The translations under genes were made by a program, and so were the position numbers. Below, piece by piece: positions 26,532 to 35,066 of a stretch of 54,487 bases of DNA. Numbering within the stretch: the first letter of the stretch is position 1; each line of letters starts with the position of its first letter. Origin of the DNA: Halomonas litopenaei (GTDB lineage: Bacteria; Pseudomonadota; Gammaproteobacteria; Pseudomonadales; Halomonadaceae). The DNA lies in contig NZ_PXNS01000017.1 in assembly GCF_003045775.1 (NCBI RefSeq), forward strand, positions 1 to 54,487, written 5' to 3'. The notes below the pieces were generated by a model. It searched no databases. It saw only the letters and a program-made list of their open reading frames with translations, and had not been told where the DNA came from.

Positions 26532-27755
26532 TCAGCTCGTGTGCGGTGCTTCCCGGCTCGAGACCGCAGGCCATAGATCCAGCAACCGATGCAGTACCGC
26601 CATCACCGCCAGGGTGGCCAGCAGTGCCACGCACATCGAGCTGAACCGATAGACGGCGTCGACGACCAGATCCTGATCGGGTCTCAGGTACTGGCCAAAC
26701 AGGATACCCAGGGTCGTCAGCCCGCCGAAGCCGATGCCGGAGCCGGCGTTCTCGATGACGTGCTCCCGTGCGAACAGCAAAAGACCGATGGCGTAGGCCA
26801 GCAGCACCAGCAGCAGATGGTCGCTCTTGGTGAACAGCACCAGTTGCAGCACCAGTGCCAGGTTGCAGCCCAACAGAGTGCCGATGGCACGACGCCAGGC
26901 CGACATCCGGGCGCCATGGTAGCCGAGGGCAAACAGGATCAGGATGGTCGCCATCTGCGCGGACAGGGAGTCGCGCAGATCGAGCAATTGAAACACCAGA
27001 AAGGACAGGGTCGCGGTCAGCGCCCCGATCAACGCCTGATGGCGCTTCAGCGCCGCCGTCTTGGCCTGACGTGGTGGCGGCTGTCGCGGCGTGACATCGG
27101 GAAACAGCCAGTGCATCAGGGCGGCGATGGCCACCGCCAGAAAACTCGCAACGGTGTTGCTGGCCAGCAGATCGAACAGGTCGAGGTCGGGGTAGCTGGC
27201 GAAATGCAGCATGATGCTCAGGGTTAGCACGCCGTTGGCGCCGAACACGAACAACGGCCCCCTGGCCATCAGCGTGAAGCGTCCCAGAAACATCAGGAAC
27301 ACCAGTCCCGTCATCACCACCGGCAGATGCTGGGTCAGCCCCACCACCAGGCTGATCTCGACCACATTGAGGCAGGCGTTACCCAGGAACTGGCGCACCA
27401 CATGGGCGTTGAACACCGGAATGATCCCCAGCAGAAACATCGGAAAGACGGTGAAGAAGACACCATAGTTCCAGTGCATCAGCTGACTGATCAGAAAGCC
27501 GAGCCAGGCCCCCACCGCGATACGCAGACACTGGCGCAAGCCGTTGTCGCTGAGCTTCGAGGCCTTCGGTTGCTGCTGCCCTGACGACGCCCGTGGCCGC
27601 TTAATAGACGACGCCCGTGGCCGCTTGGTAAACAAGGCCAGTGGCAGCCTGGTAGACGACGCCCGTGGCTGCTTAATAAACGACGCCAGTGGCCGCTTAA
27701 TAGACGACGCCCGTGGCTGCTTGGTAAACGACGCCGGTAGCCGGTTAATAAACAT
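26532..27755 (-). CDS. DUF2955 inner-membrane protein with repeat-built basic N-terminus
   Basis: A 407-residue protein of the DUF2955 (FUSC-like) group, which works with an HlyD-type adaptor in export. About ten hydrophobic segments begin near residue 70 (CLRIAVGAWLGFLISQL). The conserved YGVFFTVFPMFLLG follows, and a second half (ALIGALTATLSFLVFQLLDL) repeats the design. The first 57 residues are seven 8-residue repeats of the type (F/S)-(I/T)-K-(R/Q)-P-(R/L)-A-S, strongly basic, directly after the initiator Met. The ATG overlaps the stop of the HlyD gene by 11 bases, so translational coupling supports this start despite the strange sequence. If instead translation began later, the repeats would be untranslated spacer. 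The natural partner is the upstream HlyD gene. Confidence 0.75.
   Translation of the reverse strand: MFINRLPASFTKQPRASSIKRPLASFIKQPRASSTRLPLALFTKRPRASSIKRPRASSGQQQPKASKLSDNGLRQCLRIAVGAWLGFLISQLMHWNYGVFFTVFPMFLLGIIPVFNAHVVRQFLGNACLNVVEISLVVGLTQHLPVVMTGLVFLMFLGRFTLMARGPLFVFGANGVLTLSIMLHFASYPDLDLFDLLASNTVASFLAVAIAALMHWLFPDVTPRQPPPRQAKTAALKRHQALIGALTATLSFLVFQLLDLRDSLSAQMATILILFALGYHGARMSAWRRAIGTLLGCNLALVLQLVLFTKSDHLLLVLLAYAIGLLLFAREHVIENAGSGIGFGGLTTLGILFGQYLRPDQDLVVDAVYRFSSMCVALLATLAVMAVLHRLLDLWPAVSSREAPHTS
27586..27753 (-). repeat. Seven tandem 24-bp repeats at the DUF2955 gene start
   Basis: Seven contiguous units of exactly 24 bp run from 27586 to 27753. On the plus strand they resemble GACGCCCGTGGCCGCTTAAT-AGAC, alternating with a TTGGTAAAC ending. 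Units 3 and 7 are the most diverged. The array ends at the start codon and the last unit contains the stop codon of the HlyD gene. There are no spacers, so it is not a CRISPR array. Copy-number change would keep the reading frame. Confidence 0.95.
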
Positions 27756-28806
27756 AGTGCAGCCAGGACATCAGCCGAATCTGCAGCGCCCCCAGCGGAT
27801 GGGCCAGCGGGTGCTCCCCAGGAAACAGCTGCACCGTGGCGCGGGAGCCGGTGGGCAGACTCAGCGGTGCGTCCCCGGCCAGCGAAAGGTGCAGGCGAAG
27901 GCGCTGGGCGTCGCGCAGCCAGCGGTCGGTGGTGGGGATGTCGGCCAGGTTACCGTCGGCGCTGATCTGTCCGTCGTAGACCCCTGCGTCACGCTTCTCG
28001 ACCCGGGCGGCAAAGACCTGGCCTGGCATGGCGTCGAAGACCACACGGGCCTCGTCGCCGGCGGCGACCTTGCGCAGGCTCTTCTCGCGGAAGTCCGCGA
28101 TCAGTTCGACCTCATCGGTGATCAGCGCCAGCGCTGGCTGTCCCTGGGTGGCGTAGTCACCCACCTCGAGTTGCAGGTTGCTCAATGTGCCGGAATGCTG
28201 GGCCCGCACCAGAGTGTGGTCAAGATCGAGCTCGGCCTGCTCCAGGGCGTTGCGGGCCTGACGCAAACGCAAGTTGGCCTCCCCTTCGGCGCCCAGTTCA
28301 GCCTCCAGGCGCGCCACTTCGGCCTCGGCGGACTTGACCTCGGCCTGGGCCTGACGGTCGGTGGCCACCAGGCCATCGAGGCGCTGGCGCGAGATGCTGT
28401 TCTGGCTGATCAAGCGCTCGCCTCGCCGGCGCTCCTGGGCGCTCTCCTGGGCCCTGGCGCGGGCCGCTTCGAGGGCGGCGCGGGCAGAGGCGATGCTGGC
28501 GCTCAAAGTCGCGTTCTGCTGACGCGCTGCCTCCAGTTCCAGTCGCGCCTGCTCAAGCACCAGCTCGAAGGGCGCGGGGTCGATACGAAACAGCGGATCA
28601 CCCGCCTCGACATGGTCGTTATTGCTGACGTGGACCCGCTCGACGGGGCCGCTGACTTCCGGGGCGATACGCACCACCGGGCGCATGACCCGCGCCTCCG
28701 GGGTCATCGGCATGTAGGTATCTGCCACCACAAAATAGGCAAACATCAGGACGAACATGCCCAAGGCCAGGCGAACGATCCACCTGAAGCGCTGGTCGGG
28801 GGTCAT
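27745..28806 (-). CDS. HlyD/EmrA-type membrane-fusion protein
   Basis: A periplasmic adaptor of 353 residues anchored by one N-terminal helix (WIVRLALGMFVLMFAYFVV, about 9-27). The ATG at 28806 with AGAGGA nearby is chosen over an upstream in-frame start that adds a low-quality extension. A biotinyl-lipoyl-like half motif (VVRIAPEVSGPVERVHVSNNDHVEAGDPLFRIDP) begins near 45. A long alpha-hairpin rich in Glu, Ala and Gln follows (about 85-190). The second lipoyl half and beta-barrel come next (AQHSGTLSNLQLEVGDYATQG). It pairs with the downstream DUF2955 protein, probably exporting small molecules such as aromatic acids; that substrate is a guess. No outer-membrane factor is adjacent. Confidence 0.85.
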   Translation of the reverse strand: MTPDQRFRWIVRLALGMFVLMFAYFVVADTYMPMTPEARVMRPVVRIAPEVSGPVERVHVSNNDHVEAGDPLFRIDPAPFELVLEQARLELEAARQQNATLSASIASARAALEAARARAQESAQERRRGERLISQNSISRQRLDGLVATDRQAQAEVKSAEAEVARLEAELGAEGEANLRLRQARNALEQAELDLDHTLVRAQHSGTLSNLQLEVGDYATQGQPALALITDEVELIADFREKSLRKVAAGDEARVVFDAMPGQVFAARVEKRDAGVYDGQISADGNLADIPTTDRWLRDAQRLRLHLSLAGDAPLSLPTGSRATVQLFPGEHPLAHPLGALQIRLMSWLHYVY

Positions 28807-28939
28807 GGTATTCCTCTTGGTTACACGACGGGCTTTTTTAACGGGCCGACTCGACCGGCTGACGTGCGGGCTCACTCGACGGAGCCGCTCGGTATTTGAC
28901 GAAGGCGTCCCCCGTCGACCGGCCGCGTAGACTAGCACT

Positions 28940-28957
28940 TTGTTAGCCTGTTAACAA
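28940..28957. promoter_or_regulatory. Palindrome in the divergent promoter region of the HlyD and opgD genes
   Basis: TTGTTA (28940-28945) and TAACAA (28952-28957) form a perfect inverted repeat with a six-base spacer, 134 bp upstream of the HlyD start. It could be an operator for a TetR, LysR or GntR type regulator; none is adjacent. Confidence 0.4.
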
Positions 28958-29100
28958 TATTGCGACCCTGTCATGCACATTTCCTGAACCTTTGCTGATT
29001 CGGGCAGTCGTACCCTTCGACGTGCTCGACCAGGCGTAGCGACTGCTTACCCAGGCAGTCGCCCGACACCCGACATGCTCGACCCACAAGGATGATGGAA

Positions 29101-30720
29101 ATGCAGCGACGTGACTTCCTCAAGGCGGCCACCGCCCTCAGCGCCTACGCCCTGCCAATCTCCCCGCTGCTGGCCGCGCTGGACCAGCGGCTCATGACCA
29201 CCGGAGAAAAGGTCTCCTTCGACTACGCCTGGCTGAAAGGCTTCGCCCGCCATCTGTCGGGGCAACCTCACCAGGATCACGAAGGCGAACTGCCCGACCA
29301 GCTCAAGTCCCTTTCCTGGGACGACTACCAGGCCATCGGCTACCGCGCCGACCACGCCCTGTGGAGCAACAGCGACGCGCCCTATACGGCCCAGCTGTTT
29401 CACCTGGGTCGTGGCTTCACCACCCCGGTCAGGATCTACCAGGTCAGCCAGGGACAGGCGCAGGAATTGGCCTACGACCCGGCGCTATTCAACTTTTCCA
29501 ACGGCGATGGGGATAGCGTGGTCGATACCGATACGCTGTCCGAACGCCTCGGCTTCGCCGGCTTCCGCCTGCACCATCATCAGGACCCCAAGCGCGATAT
29601 CGCCTCCTTCCTGGGCGCCAGCTACTTCCGTGCGGTCAGTCAGAGCATGCAGTACGGCATGTCGGCCAGGGGCCTGGCCATCGACACCGCCGGCAGCGAA
29701 CCCGAGGAATTCCCCGACTTCACCCGCTTCTGGCTGGAACAGCCCGAGGGTGAAGACAAGCTCATCGTCTACGCCCTGCTCGAGTCGGAGAGCACCACCG
29801 GGGCCTACCGCTTCGATATTCGTCGCGACGTCGAAGGCGTGGTCATGGACGTGGCCGCCACCCTCTATCCGCGCAAGACGATCGAGCGTCTGGGCATCGC
29901 GCCACTGACCAGCATGTACCTGGTCGGCGAGAACGATCGTGACGTCAACTATGACTGGCGCCCGGAGATCCATGACTCGGATGGGCTGTCGATCCACACC
30001 GAAAGCGGCGAATGGTTGTGGCGCCCGCTGGTGAACCCGCCCCAGCTTCGCTACAACGCCTATTCCGCCACCAATGTTCAGGGCTTCGGCCTGGCCCAGC
30101 GCGACCACGACTTCGACCACTACCAGGACGATGGCGTCTACTACGATCGCCGACCCAGCGTGTGGGTCGAACCTACCGAGGGCTGGGGCGAAGGCAGCGT
30201 GGACCTGGTCGAGCTGCCTGCCAAGGACGAGACCTTCGACAATATCGTGGCCTACTGGCAACCCAAGACTCCGGTGGAGGCCGGCCAGGAGCTGCGCTAC
30301 GCCTATCGTCTGAGCTGGTACGACCTGCCGCCACAGCAACCCAGCCTGTCGCGCTGTGTGGCGACCCGTACCGGACTGGGTGGCGTCGTCGGCCAACGTC
30401 GCGAGTACTTCAGCTGGCGCTTCGCCGTGGACTTCCGCGGCGGTCCCTTTCCCTTCGATGACGCAAGCGAGGTCGAGGTGGAGCCGGTCATCGAGACCAG
30501 CGCCGGGCGTATCGAGATCACCTCGGCCCGACCACTGGACGCCATTCAGGGCTACCGGGCCATGTTCGATGTGGTGCCACCGGACGAGGGCACCGAGCCG
30601 ATCAATCTGCGCCTGTATCTGCGCGATAGCGAAGGCAAGCCGCTGTCGGAGACCTGGATCTACCAGTGGACGCCGCCTCCCGGCGATGAGCGCGAGCTAC
30701 ATAACCCCGATCACTTGTAG
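29101..30720 (+). CDS. opgD: Periplasmic glucan biosynthesis protein OpgD (MdoG/MdoD family)
   Basis: This family shapes the backbone of osmoregulated periplasmic glucans. The protein begins with a twin-arginine signal, MQRRDFLKAATALSAYALP, which is a hallmark of OpgD rather than the Sec-exported OpgG. Of three close ATGs, 29101 has AAGGA at the best distance. After cleavage the mature protein contains VSFDYAWLKGFARHL, SLSWDDYQAIGYR, GASYFRAVSQSMQYGMSARG and WRPEIHDSDGLSIHT. The conserved GEWLWRPL and CVATRTGLGG follow. The last quarter is an Ig-like beta domain. Length (539) is normal. No opgH is adjacent; it appears monocistronic. The role in a salt-adapted cell fits osmoregulation. Confidence 0.88.
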   Translation: MQRRDFLKAATALSAYALPISPLLAALDQRLMTTGEKVSFDYAWLKGFARHLSGQPHQDHEGELPDQLKSLSWDDYQAIGYRADHALWSNSDAPYTAQLFHLGRGFTTPVRIYQVSQGQAQELAYDPALFNFSNGDGDSVVDTDTLSERLGFAGFRLHHHQDPKRDIASFLGASYFRAVSQSMQYGMSARGLAIDTAGSEPEEFPDFTRFWLEQPEGEDKLIVYALLESESTTGAYRFDIRRDVEGVVMDVAATLYPRKTIERLGIAPLTSMYLVGENDRDVNYDWRPEIHDSDGLSIHTESGEWLWRPLVNPPQLRYNAYSATNVQGFGLAQRDHDFDHYQDDGVYYDRRPSVWVEPTEGWGEGSVDLVELPAKDETFDNIVAYWQPKTPVEAGQELRYAYRLSWYDLPPQQPSLSRCVATRTGLGGVVGQRREYFSWRFAVDFRGGPFPFDDASEVEVEPVIETSAGRIEITSARPLDAIQGYRAMFDVVPPDEGTEPINLRLYLRDSEGKPLSETWIYQWTPPPGDERELHNPDHL

Positions 30721-30789
30721 TCGCCCCACCCACCGATGATGCGGGGCGCCCTCCTTCCTTGATGACAAGTTGCCAGGGCCAGGCCACAA

Positions 30790-30810
30790 TGTAGCTACAC
30801 AGTGGCTACC
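30790..30810. promoter_or_regulatory. Probable DinJ autoregulatory operator
   Basis: The perfect palindrome TGTAGCTACA (30790-30799) is followed by the near-copy AGTGGCTACC (30801-30810), just before the dinJ ribosome site. DinJ-type antitoxins bind such palindromes to repress their own operon. Confidence 0.5.
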
Positions 30811-30828
30811 AATGAGAAGGAGACATTC

Positions 30829-31086
30829 ATGGGTACCGATACCGTGGTCCGAGCTCGCATCGACAGCGAGACCAAAGAGCGCGCCACCGCCGCCCTCGAT
30901 GCCATGGGCCTGACCGTGTCAGACGCCATCCGCCTGCTGATGCTGCGGATCGCCGACGAAAAGCGCCTGCCGTTTGCGGTGCAGGTACCAAACGCCACCA
31001 CGACCAAGGCGCTGGAAGAGCTGGAAGCCGGAAAGGGCAAGCGCTTCGATAGCGCGGATGCGCTGTTCGACGATCTAGGCATCTAA
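30829..31086 (+). CDS. dinJ: Antitoxin of the RelB/DinJ family
   Basis: An 85-residue antitoxin starting at the ATG with GAAGGAGA seven bases upstream; an in-frame ATG nine codons earlier has no such site. The N-terminal ribbon-helix-helix domain is clear: VVRARIDSETKERATAALDAMGLTVSDAIRLLMLRI. The C-terminal part (TTKALEELEAGKGKRFDSADALFDDLGI) is the toxin-binding tail. The stop overlaps the toxin start (taATG), giving coupling. The pair should autoregulate through the palindrome before it. It looks intact. Confidence 0.88.
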   Translation: MGTDTVVRARIDSETKERATAALDAMGLTVSDAIRLLMLRIADEKRLPFAVQVPNATTTKALEELEAGKGKRFDSADALFDDLGI

Positions 31087-31358
31087 TGCTGACCCCAGTT
31101 CGCTCAAGCCAGTTCAAGCGAGACGTAAAGCGGGTCCAGAAGCGCGGCAAGGACATGGACAAGCTACGCCGACTGCTGGGCCTGCTGCTTGAGCAAGCGC
31201 CCTTGCCGGATACCTACCAGGATCATGCATTGCAGGGAAACTGGAAGGGTTACCGAGATGCCCATATCGAGCCCGATTGGCTGTTGCTGTATCGCGTCGC
31301 GGATGACCAACTGCAATTGGCCCGGACAGGTAGCCACGCAGATCTCTTCCGCGAGTAG
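31086..31358 (+). CDS. yafQ: mRNA interferase toxin of the YafQ family
   Basis: A 90-residue RelE/ParE-fold toxin that cuts mRNA on the ribosome. It shows the YafQ layout: SSQFKRDVKRVQKRGKDMDKL, LPDTYQDHALQGNWKGYRDAHIEPDWLLLYRV, and the ending LARTGSHADLFRE. The His in GSHADLF is the catalytic residue of YafQ, and the preceding Arg is conserved. It follows dinJ with a one-base overlap. No damage is seen. A repeat element starts one base before its stop region ends, so the element sits right behind the operon. Confidence 0.9.
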   Translation: MLTPVRSSQFKRDVKRVQKRGKDMDKLRRLLGLLLEQAPLPDTYQDHALQGNWKGYRDAHIEPDWLLLYRVADDQLQLARTGSHADLFRE

Positions 31359-31525
31359 GCTAGGGCTTGTCTGAAAAGTGCCTGCGCTCGGTAATACGGC
31401 GTTAAAAATCGGCTGGTGCGCCAGCCCGGTCAAAATGCTCATTTACACCCCGTAAACTGCGCTGTCTCACCGATTTTTGCCTTGTCTAACCTTCGCTCGT
31501 CGACTTTTCGGACAGCGCCTAGCCT
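31357..31525. mobile_element. MITE-like repeat, about 169 bp, with imperfect terminal inverted repeats
   Basis: The ends AGGCTAGGGCTTGTCTGAAA (left, from 31357) and the complement of the right end, AGGCTAGGCGCTGTCCGAAA, match over about 23 bp including a following AGT, with four mismatches. Between them lies noncoding DNA with its own partial symmetry (TTAAAAATCGG and CCGATTTTTG). There is no room for a transposase. Such elements are moved in trans by related transposons; I remember similar intergenic repeats in gammaproteobacteria but cannot prove identity here. Confidence 0.65.
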
Positions 31526-31764
31526 GAAACCCTTCCCCGCATGGCGGTTCCCGACACCACGACACAGGGTAATTCCCCTGCTCTCATCCTTTGCTCTTCC
31601 CCCTCAACCCAGCCGAATTGACCGCGTGGCGCCGCTTCCGGCATGATCGTGGCTGCTAGATCACTCCAACCTCTCAACAAAAACAAGGCGCTAGGCGGCT
31701 ACCATCGTAAAGTGACGGCCCGCCGAGAAGACGCCATTTCGCTGAACACCACCAAGGAACCCCC
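31526..31764 (+). other. Leader region of the first TRAP operon
   Basis: These 239 bp after the repeat element show no gene. They must carry the promoter of the downstream dctP gene; I see no strong operator palindrome. Confidence 0.4.
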
Positions 31765-32802
31765 ATGACACGCCACATCGCGCCCCGCCCCCTTGCCCTG
31801 ACCACCCTGGCCGCCGGCATCGCTCTGTCCACTGCGCTTGCCACGTCCGCCGCCCAGGCCAACGACTTCGCCGACATGGACCCGGTCAAGCTGCGCCTGG
31901 CCCACGTGGTCAACGAGCAGGACGGCTTCCATATCGCCGCCACCAAGTTCGAGGAGCTGGTCGAAGCCCGTACCGAAGGCAAGGTCGACGTCGAGATCTT
32001 CCCCAACGCCACCCTGGGTGATGAACGCACCCTGCTCGAAGGCATGCAGATCGGCACCGTCGACATGGGCGTGATCACCAACGGCCCGGTGGCCAACTTC
32101 GTCGAGCCCATGGCGGTATTCGAACTGCCGTTCCTGTTCGCCTCGCCCGAGGAGGCCTACTCGGTACTCGACGGCCCCATCGGCCAGGAACTGCTCGACA
32201 GGCTGGCCGACGTCAACCTCAAGGGCCTGGCCTACGCCGAGCGCGGTTTCCGCAACCTGACCAACTCCGAGCGCCCGGTGGCAAGCCCCGAGGACATCGA
32301 CGGCCTGCGCATCCGGGTCATGGAAAACCCGGTCTACGTCGACACCTTCCGCGAACTCGGCGCCAATGCCGTGCCGATGGCCTGGACCGAGGCGCTGACC
32401 GCCATGCAGCAGGGCACCATCGATGGCCAGGAAAACCCGATCAACGTGATCCACTCGTTCAAGCTCAACGAGACCCAGGACTACATGACGCTGTCGCGCC
32501 ACACCTACGCCCCGGCGATCTTCGTCATGGGTATGCCGTCCTGGCAGAAGCTGCCCGAGGCCGCCCAGGAGGTCGTCGAGGCCGCCGCCCAGGAAGCCGC
32601 CGAGTACGAGCGTGAGCAGAACGCCGCCATGGCCGAACAGCAGCTTGCCGAACTCAAGGAAGCCGGCATGCAGATCGAGGAGTCTCCCGACATCGCCGCC
32701 TTCCAGGACGCCGTCGCTCCGGTCTACGAGACCTACGGCGAGCAGTTCGGCGACTACCTGCCGCGCATCCAGGAAGCGCTGAAGGCCGGGGAGTCCAAGT
32801 AA
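31765..32802 (+). CDS. TRAP transporter substrate-binding protein (DctP family), first system
   Basis: A 345-residue periplasmic receptor with a signal peptide ending near LATSAAQA-ND. It has the DctP fold signatures: LRLAHVVNEQDGFHIAATKFEELV, the GDERTLLEGMQIGTVDMGV loop, and the carboxylate-binding Arg in DIDGLRIRVMENPVYVDTF. AMAWTEALTAMQQGTIDGQENP-type sequence follows (here with PMAWTEALTAMQ), then YAPAIFVMGMPSW. The ligand is probably an organic acid such as a C4-dicarboxylate or sugar acid; the sequence does not decide. It is followed directly by the small and large membrane subunits. Confidence 0.9.
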   Translation: MTRHIAPRPLALTTLAAGIALSTALATSAAQANDFADMDPVKLRLAHVVNEQDGFHIAATKFEELVEARTEGKVDVEIFPNATLGDERTLLEGMQIGTVDMGVITNGPVANFVEPMAVFELPFLFASPEEAYSVLDGPIGQELLDRLADVNLKGLAYAERGFRNLTNSERPVASPEDIDGLRIRVMENPVYVDTFRELGANAVPMAWTEALTAMQQGTIDGQENPINVIHSFKLNETQDYMTLSRHTYAPAIFVMGMPSWQKLPEAAQEVVEAAAQEAAEYEREQNAAMAEQQLAELKEAGMQIEESPDIAAFQDAVAPVYETYGEQFGDYLPRIQEALKAGESK

Positions 32803-33303
32803 GTGCTGTCCCTGCTCGAACGCCTTGAGCGGGGACTCGACGCCGTGACACGCCCGGTGGTGTTCGCCGCCATGGCGGCGTTGATCGGCGTCATCTCCCT
32901 GCAGATCATCTCCCGGGTAGCCTTCACCGCGGTGGGCTGGACCGAAGAGGTCGCACGCTTTCTGCTGGTCTGGATCACCTTCCTGGCCGCCACCCTGGCC
33001 TACCGCGCCGGTCGTCATATCGCCGTGACCTTCGTGGTCGACGCCCTGCCCGGCCTTGGCGGCCGAATCGCCAGGATCATCGCCCACCTGGTGGTGCTGG
33101 CCTTTCTGCTGGCGCTGATCATCATCGGCTGGAACTACATGCAGTTGCAGAGTTTCCAGAAGTCGGCGTCACTGCGCCTGTCGATGACCTGGGTCTACGC
33201 AGTGATGCCCCTGGCGGGCGCCTTGATGGCCTTCACCACCCTGGTGGCGATCGTGCGAGAACTGACCGGCCAGACGCCGGCGAGCCCGCAGGAGGTGGCG
33301 TGA
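32803..33303 (+). CDS. TRAP transporter small membrane subunit (DctQ family), first system
   Basis: A 166-residue protein starting at GTG directly after the dctP stop. Four transmembrane helices are visible: about 15-38, 48-66, 85-108 and 128-148. The conserved WTEEVARFLLVWITFLAA motif marks DctQ proteins. The C-terminus is cytoplasmic. It forms a complex with DctM that couples sodium flow to solute uptake. The stop overlaps dctM (TGATG). Confidence 0.9.
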   Translation: MLSLLERLERGLDAVTRPVVFAAMAALIGVISLQIISRVAFTAVGWTEEVARFLLVWITFLAATLAYRAGRHIAVTFVVDALPGLGGRIARIIAHLVVLAFLLALIIIGWNYMQLQSFQKSASLRLSMTWVYAVMPLAGALMAFTTLVAIVRELTGQTPASPQEVA

Positions 33304-34553
33304 TGCTGTTGCTGTTCATCTCCTTCGTGGTGCTGATGCTGATCGGCGTGCCCATCGCCTTCACCATCGGCGCCAGCACCCTGGCGACGCTGGTGGTACA
33401 GGGCACACCGCTCGCCGTGGTGCCCCAGCAGATGTTCCAGGGCATCAACACCTTCGCCCTGGTCGCGGTGCCGATGTTTATCCTCACCGGCGACCTCATG
33501 GCCCAGGGCGCGGTCAGCCGCAAGCTGGTCGATTTCGCCGACAGCCTGTTCGGCTTTCTCAAGGGCGGGCTTTCGCTGGTGTCGGTACTGGCCGGGATGT
33601 TCTTTGCCGCCATCTCCGGCTCCGGTGCGGCCACCACCGCTGCGGTGGGCTCGAGCCTGGTGCCGGAACTCAAGCGCAAGGGCTATGACCCGGCCTCCGC
33701 CGCCAGCCTGATCGCCGCCAGCGGCACCATCGGCGTGGTGATCCCACCCTCGGTGCCGATGATCATCTACGCGGTCATCGCCCAGGAGTCGGTGTCGGAC
33801 CTGTTTCTGGCGGGCTTTCTGCCGGGGCTGGCCATGGGTCTTGGCCTCGGTGCCATCGCCCTGGTCCAGGCCCACCGTCGCCAGTACCCCCACGGCAGCC
33901 CGCTGTCGCTGGCGACCATCTGGCGGACCCTGCGTGCAGCAAGCTGGGGGCTGATGACGCCGGTCATCATCCTCGGCGGGATCTTCTCGGGGGTGTTCAC
34001 TCCCAGCGAGGCGGCGGTGGTGGCGGTGGTCTACGCCCTGCTGGTATCGCTGTTCGTCTATCGCGACCTGACCTATCGGGACGTCTACGCCGTGATGATC
34101 CGCTCGGCGATCACCACCTCGGTGATCATGCTGGTGATCGCCACCTCGGCGGTGCTGAGCTGGACATTGTCCAGCGCCCAGGTGCCGGCCCAGATCGCCC
34201 AGTCGGTGCTGTCGCTGTCCACCGATCCCTACGTCATCCTGCTGCTGGTGGTGGCGGTGATCCTGCTGACCGGAGTGTTCATCGAGACCGCCAGCGCCCT
34301 GATCATCCTGACCCCGGTATTGCTGCCGCTGGTGACCCAGCTCGGCATCGACCCGGTGCACTTTGGTCTGATCATCGTGGTGGGGCTGGCGATCGGCATG
34401 ATCACCCCGCCAGTGGCGATCAATCTGTACGTGGCCTCTTCGGTGACCCAACTGCCGCTCGAGCGTATCACCCGTGCCATCCTGCCCTACCTGCTGGGGC
34501 TGATCGGCGTGCTGTTGCTGGTGGTCTACGTGCCCCTGTGGCTCTCGTCCTGA
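33303..34553 (+). CDS. TRAP transporter large membrane subunit (DctM family), first system
   Basis: A 416-residue, twelve-helix permease starting from the ATG coupled to the dctQ stop (TGATG); a GTG one codon earlier is the alternative. Family motifs include AVPMFILTGDLMAQG near 50, GAATTAAVGSSLVPEL near 103, and GTIGVVIPPSVPMIIYAV near 138. IFSGVFTPSEAAVVAVVYAL is near 223 and GMITPPVAINLYVAS near 361. The two PP-containing hairpins are the transport-site regions. It ends the operon, with a terminator 60 bp on. Confidence 0.92.
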   Translation: MLLLFISFVVLMLIGVPIAFTIGASTLATLVVQGTPLAVVPQQMFQGINTFALVAVPMFILTGDLMAQGAVSRKLVDFADSLFGFLKGGLSLVSVLAGMFFAAISGSGAATTAAVGSSLVPELKRKGYDPASAASLIAASGTIGVVIPPSVPMIIYAVIAQESVSDLFLAGFLPGLAMGLGLGAIALVQAHRRQYPHGSPLSLATIWRTLRAASWGLMTPVIILGGIFSGVFTPSEAAVVAVVYALLVSLFVYRDLTYRDVYAVMIRSAITTSVIMLVIATSAVLSWTLSSAQVPAQIAQSVLSLSTDPYVILLLVVAVILLTGVFIETASALIILTPVLLPLVTQLGIDPVHFGLIIVVGLAIGMITPPVAINLYVASSVTQLPLERITRAILPYLLGLIGVLLLVVYVPLWLSS

Positions 34554-34614
34554 CACCGGTGGCTATCGTCCTGACGCCGGAGGCGAAAGAGCCTATTTAG
34601 CGCCAACAAGCGAG

Positions 34615-34652
34615 CCGCGGATGCTGTCATCAGGATCCGCGGTTTTTTCTTT
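34615..34652 (+). terminator. Rho-independent terminator after the first TRAP operon
   Basis: Stem CCGCGGAT (34615-34622) and ATCCGCGG (34635-34642), followed by TTTTTTCTTT. This is a standard intrinsic terminator on the plus strand. Confidence 0.85.
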
Positions 34653-34736
34653 GCTGCCACAGCGCCATACTGGCGATGGACCGCTTCATCGGCAACTCCT
34701 TCGCAGCTTCACCGTACCCTGACATCCGGAGCCTTC

Positions 34737-35006
34737 ATGACCCTTCGCCTGCCTGTCGTTGCCCGCCCCGGCCTTCGCGCCTTCCTGCACCAAGCAAGGA
34801 TCGGCCTGCCGAGCCGCACTATCATCACCGCCATGATCGCCGCCCTGCTGCTGGCAAGCCTCGCCGGCTGCACCACCTACACCTACGATGACGGACACAA
34901 GGAGACGGTCTGGGGCGTTCCCCCGGTGGATGAGCACAAGACCGAACAGGAGCGCCAGAACGAAGGCGTCAAGTATCGTGAACCGGGCGTTATCCCTGAA
35001 GAATGA
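34737..35006 (+). CDS. Small lipoprotein
   Basis: An 89-residue protein with a lipoprotein signal: hydrophobic MIAALLLASLAGC, lipobox L-A-G-C with Cys45. The start at 34737 has GGAG upstream but gives an unusually long basic N-region; an ATG at 34833 gives a tighter signal without a ribosome site. The short mature part is polar (TTYTYDDGHKETVWGVPPVDE and a charged end). There is Thr-Thr after the Cys and no Asp, so outer-membrane sorting is expected. Function unknown. Confidence 0.65.
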   Translation: MTLRLPVVARPGLRAFLHQARIGLPSRTIITAMIAALLLASLAGCTTYTYDDGHKETVWGVPPVDEHKTEQERQNEGVKYREPGVIPEE

Positions 35007-35066
35007 TCGTCCGATTTGCTCCCCCATTTTACAGGTGGTACAGGCCTCGCCAGGACCTGCTGACGC

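Noticed and set aside
27586..27753. Regular repeats that could be taken for a CRISPR array
   Set aside because: Units are contiguous with no unique spacers, lie in a coding frame, and no cas genes are near.
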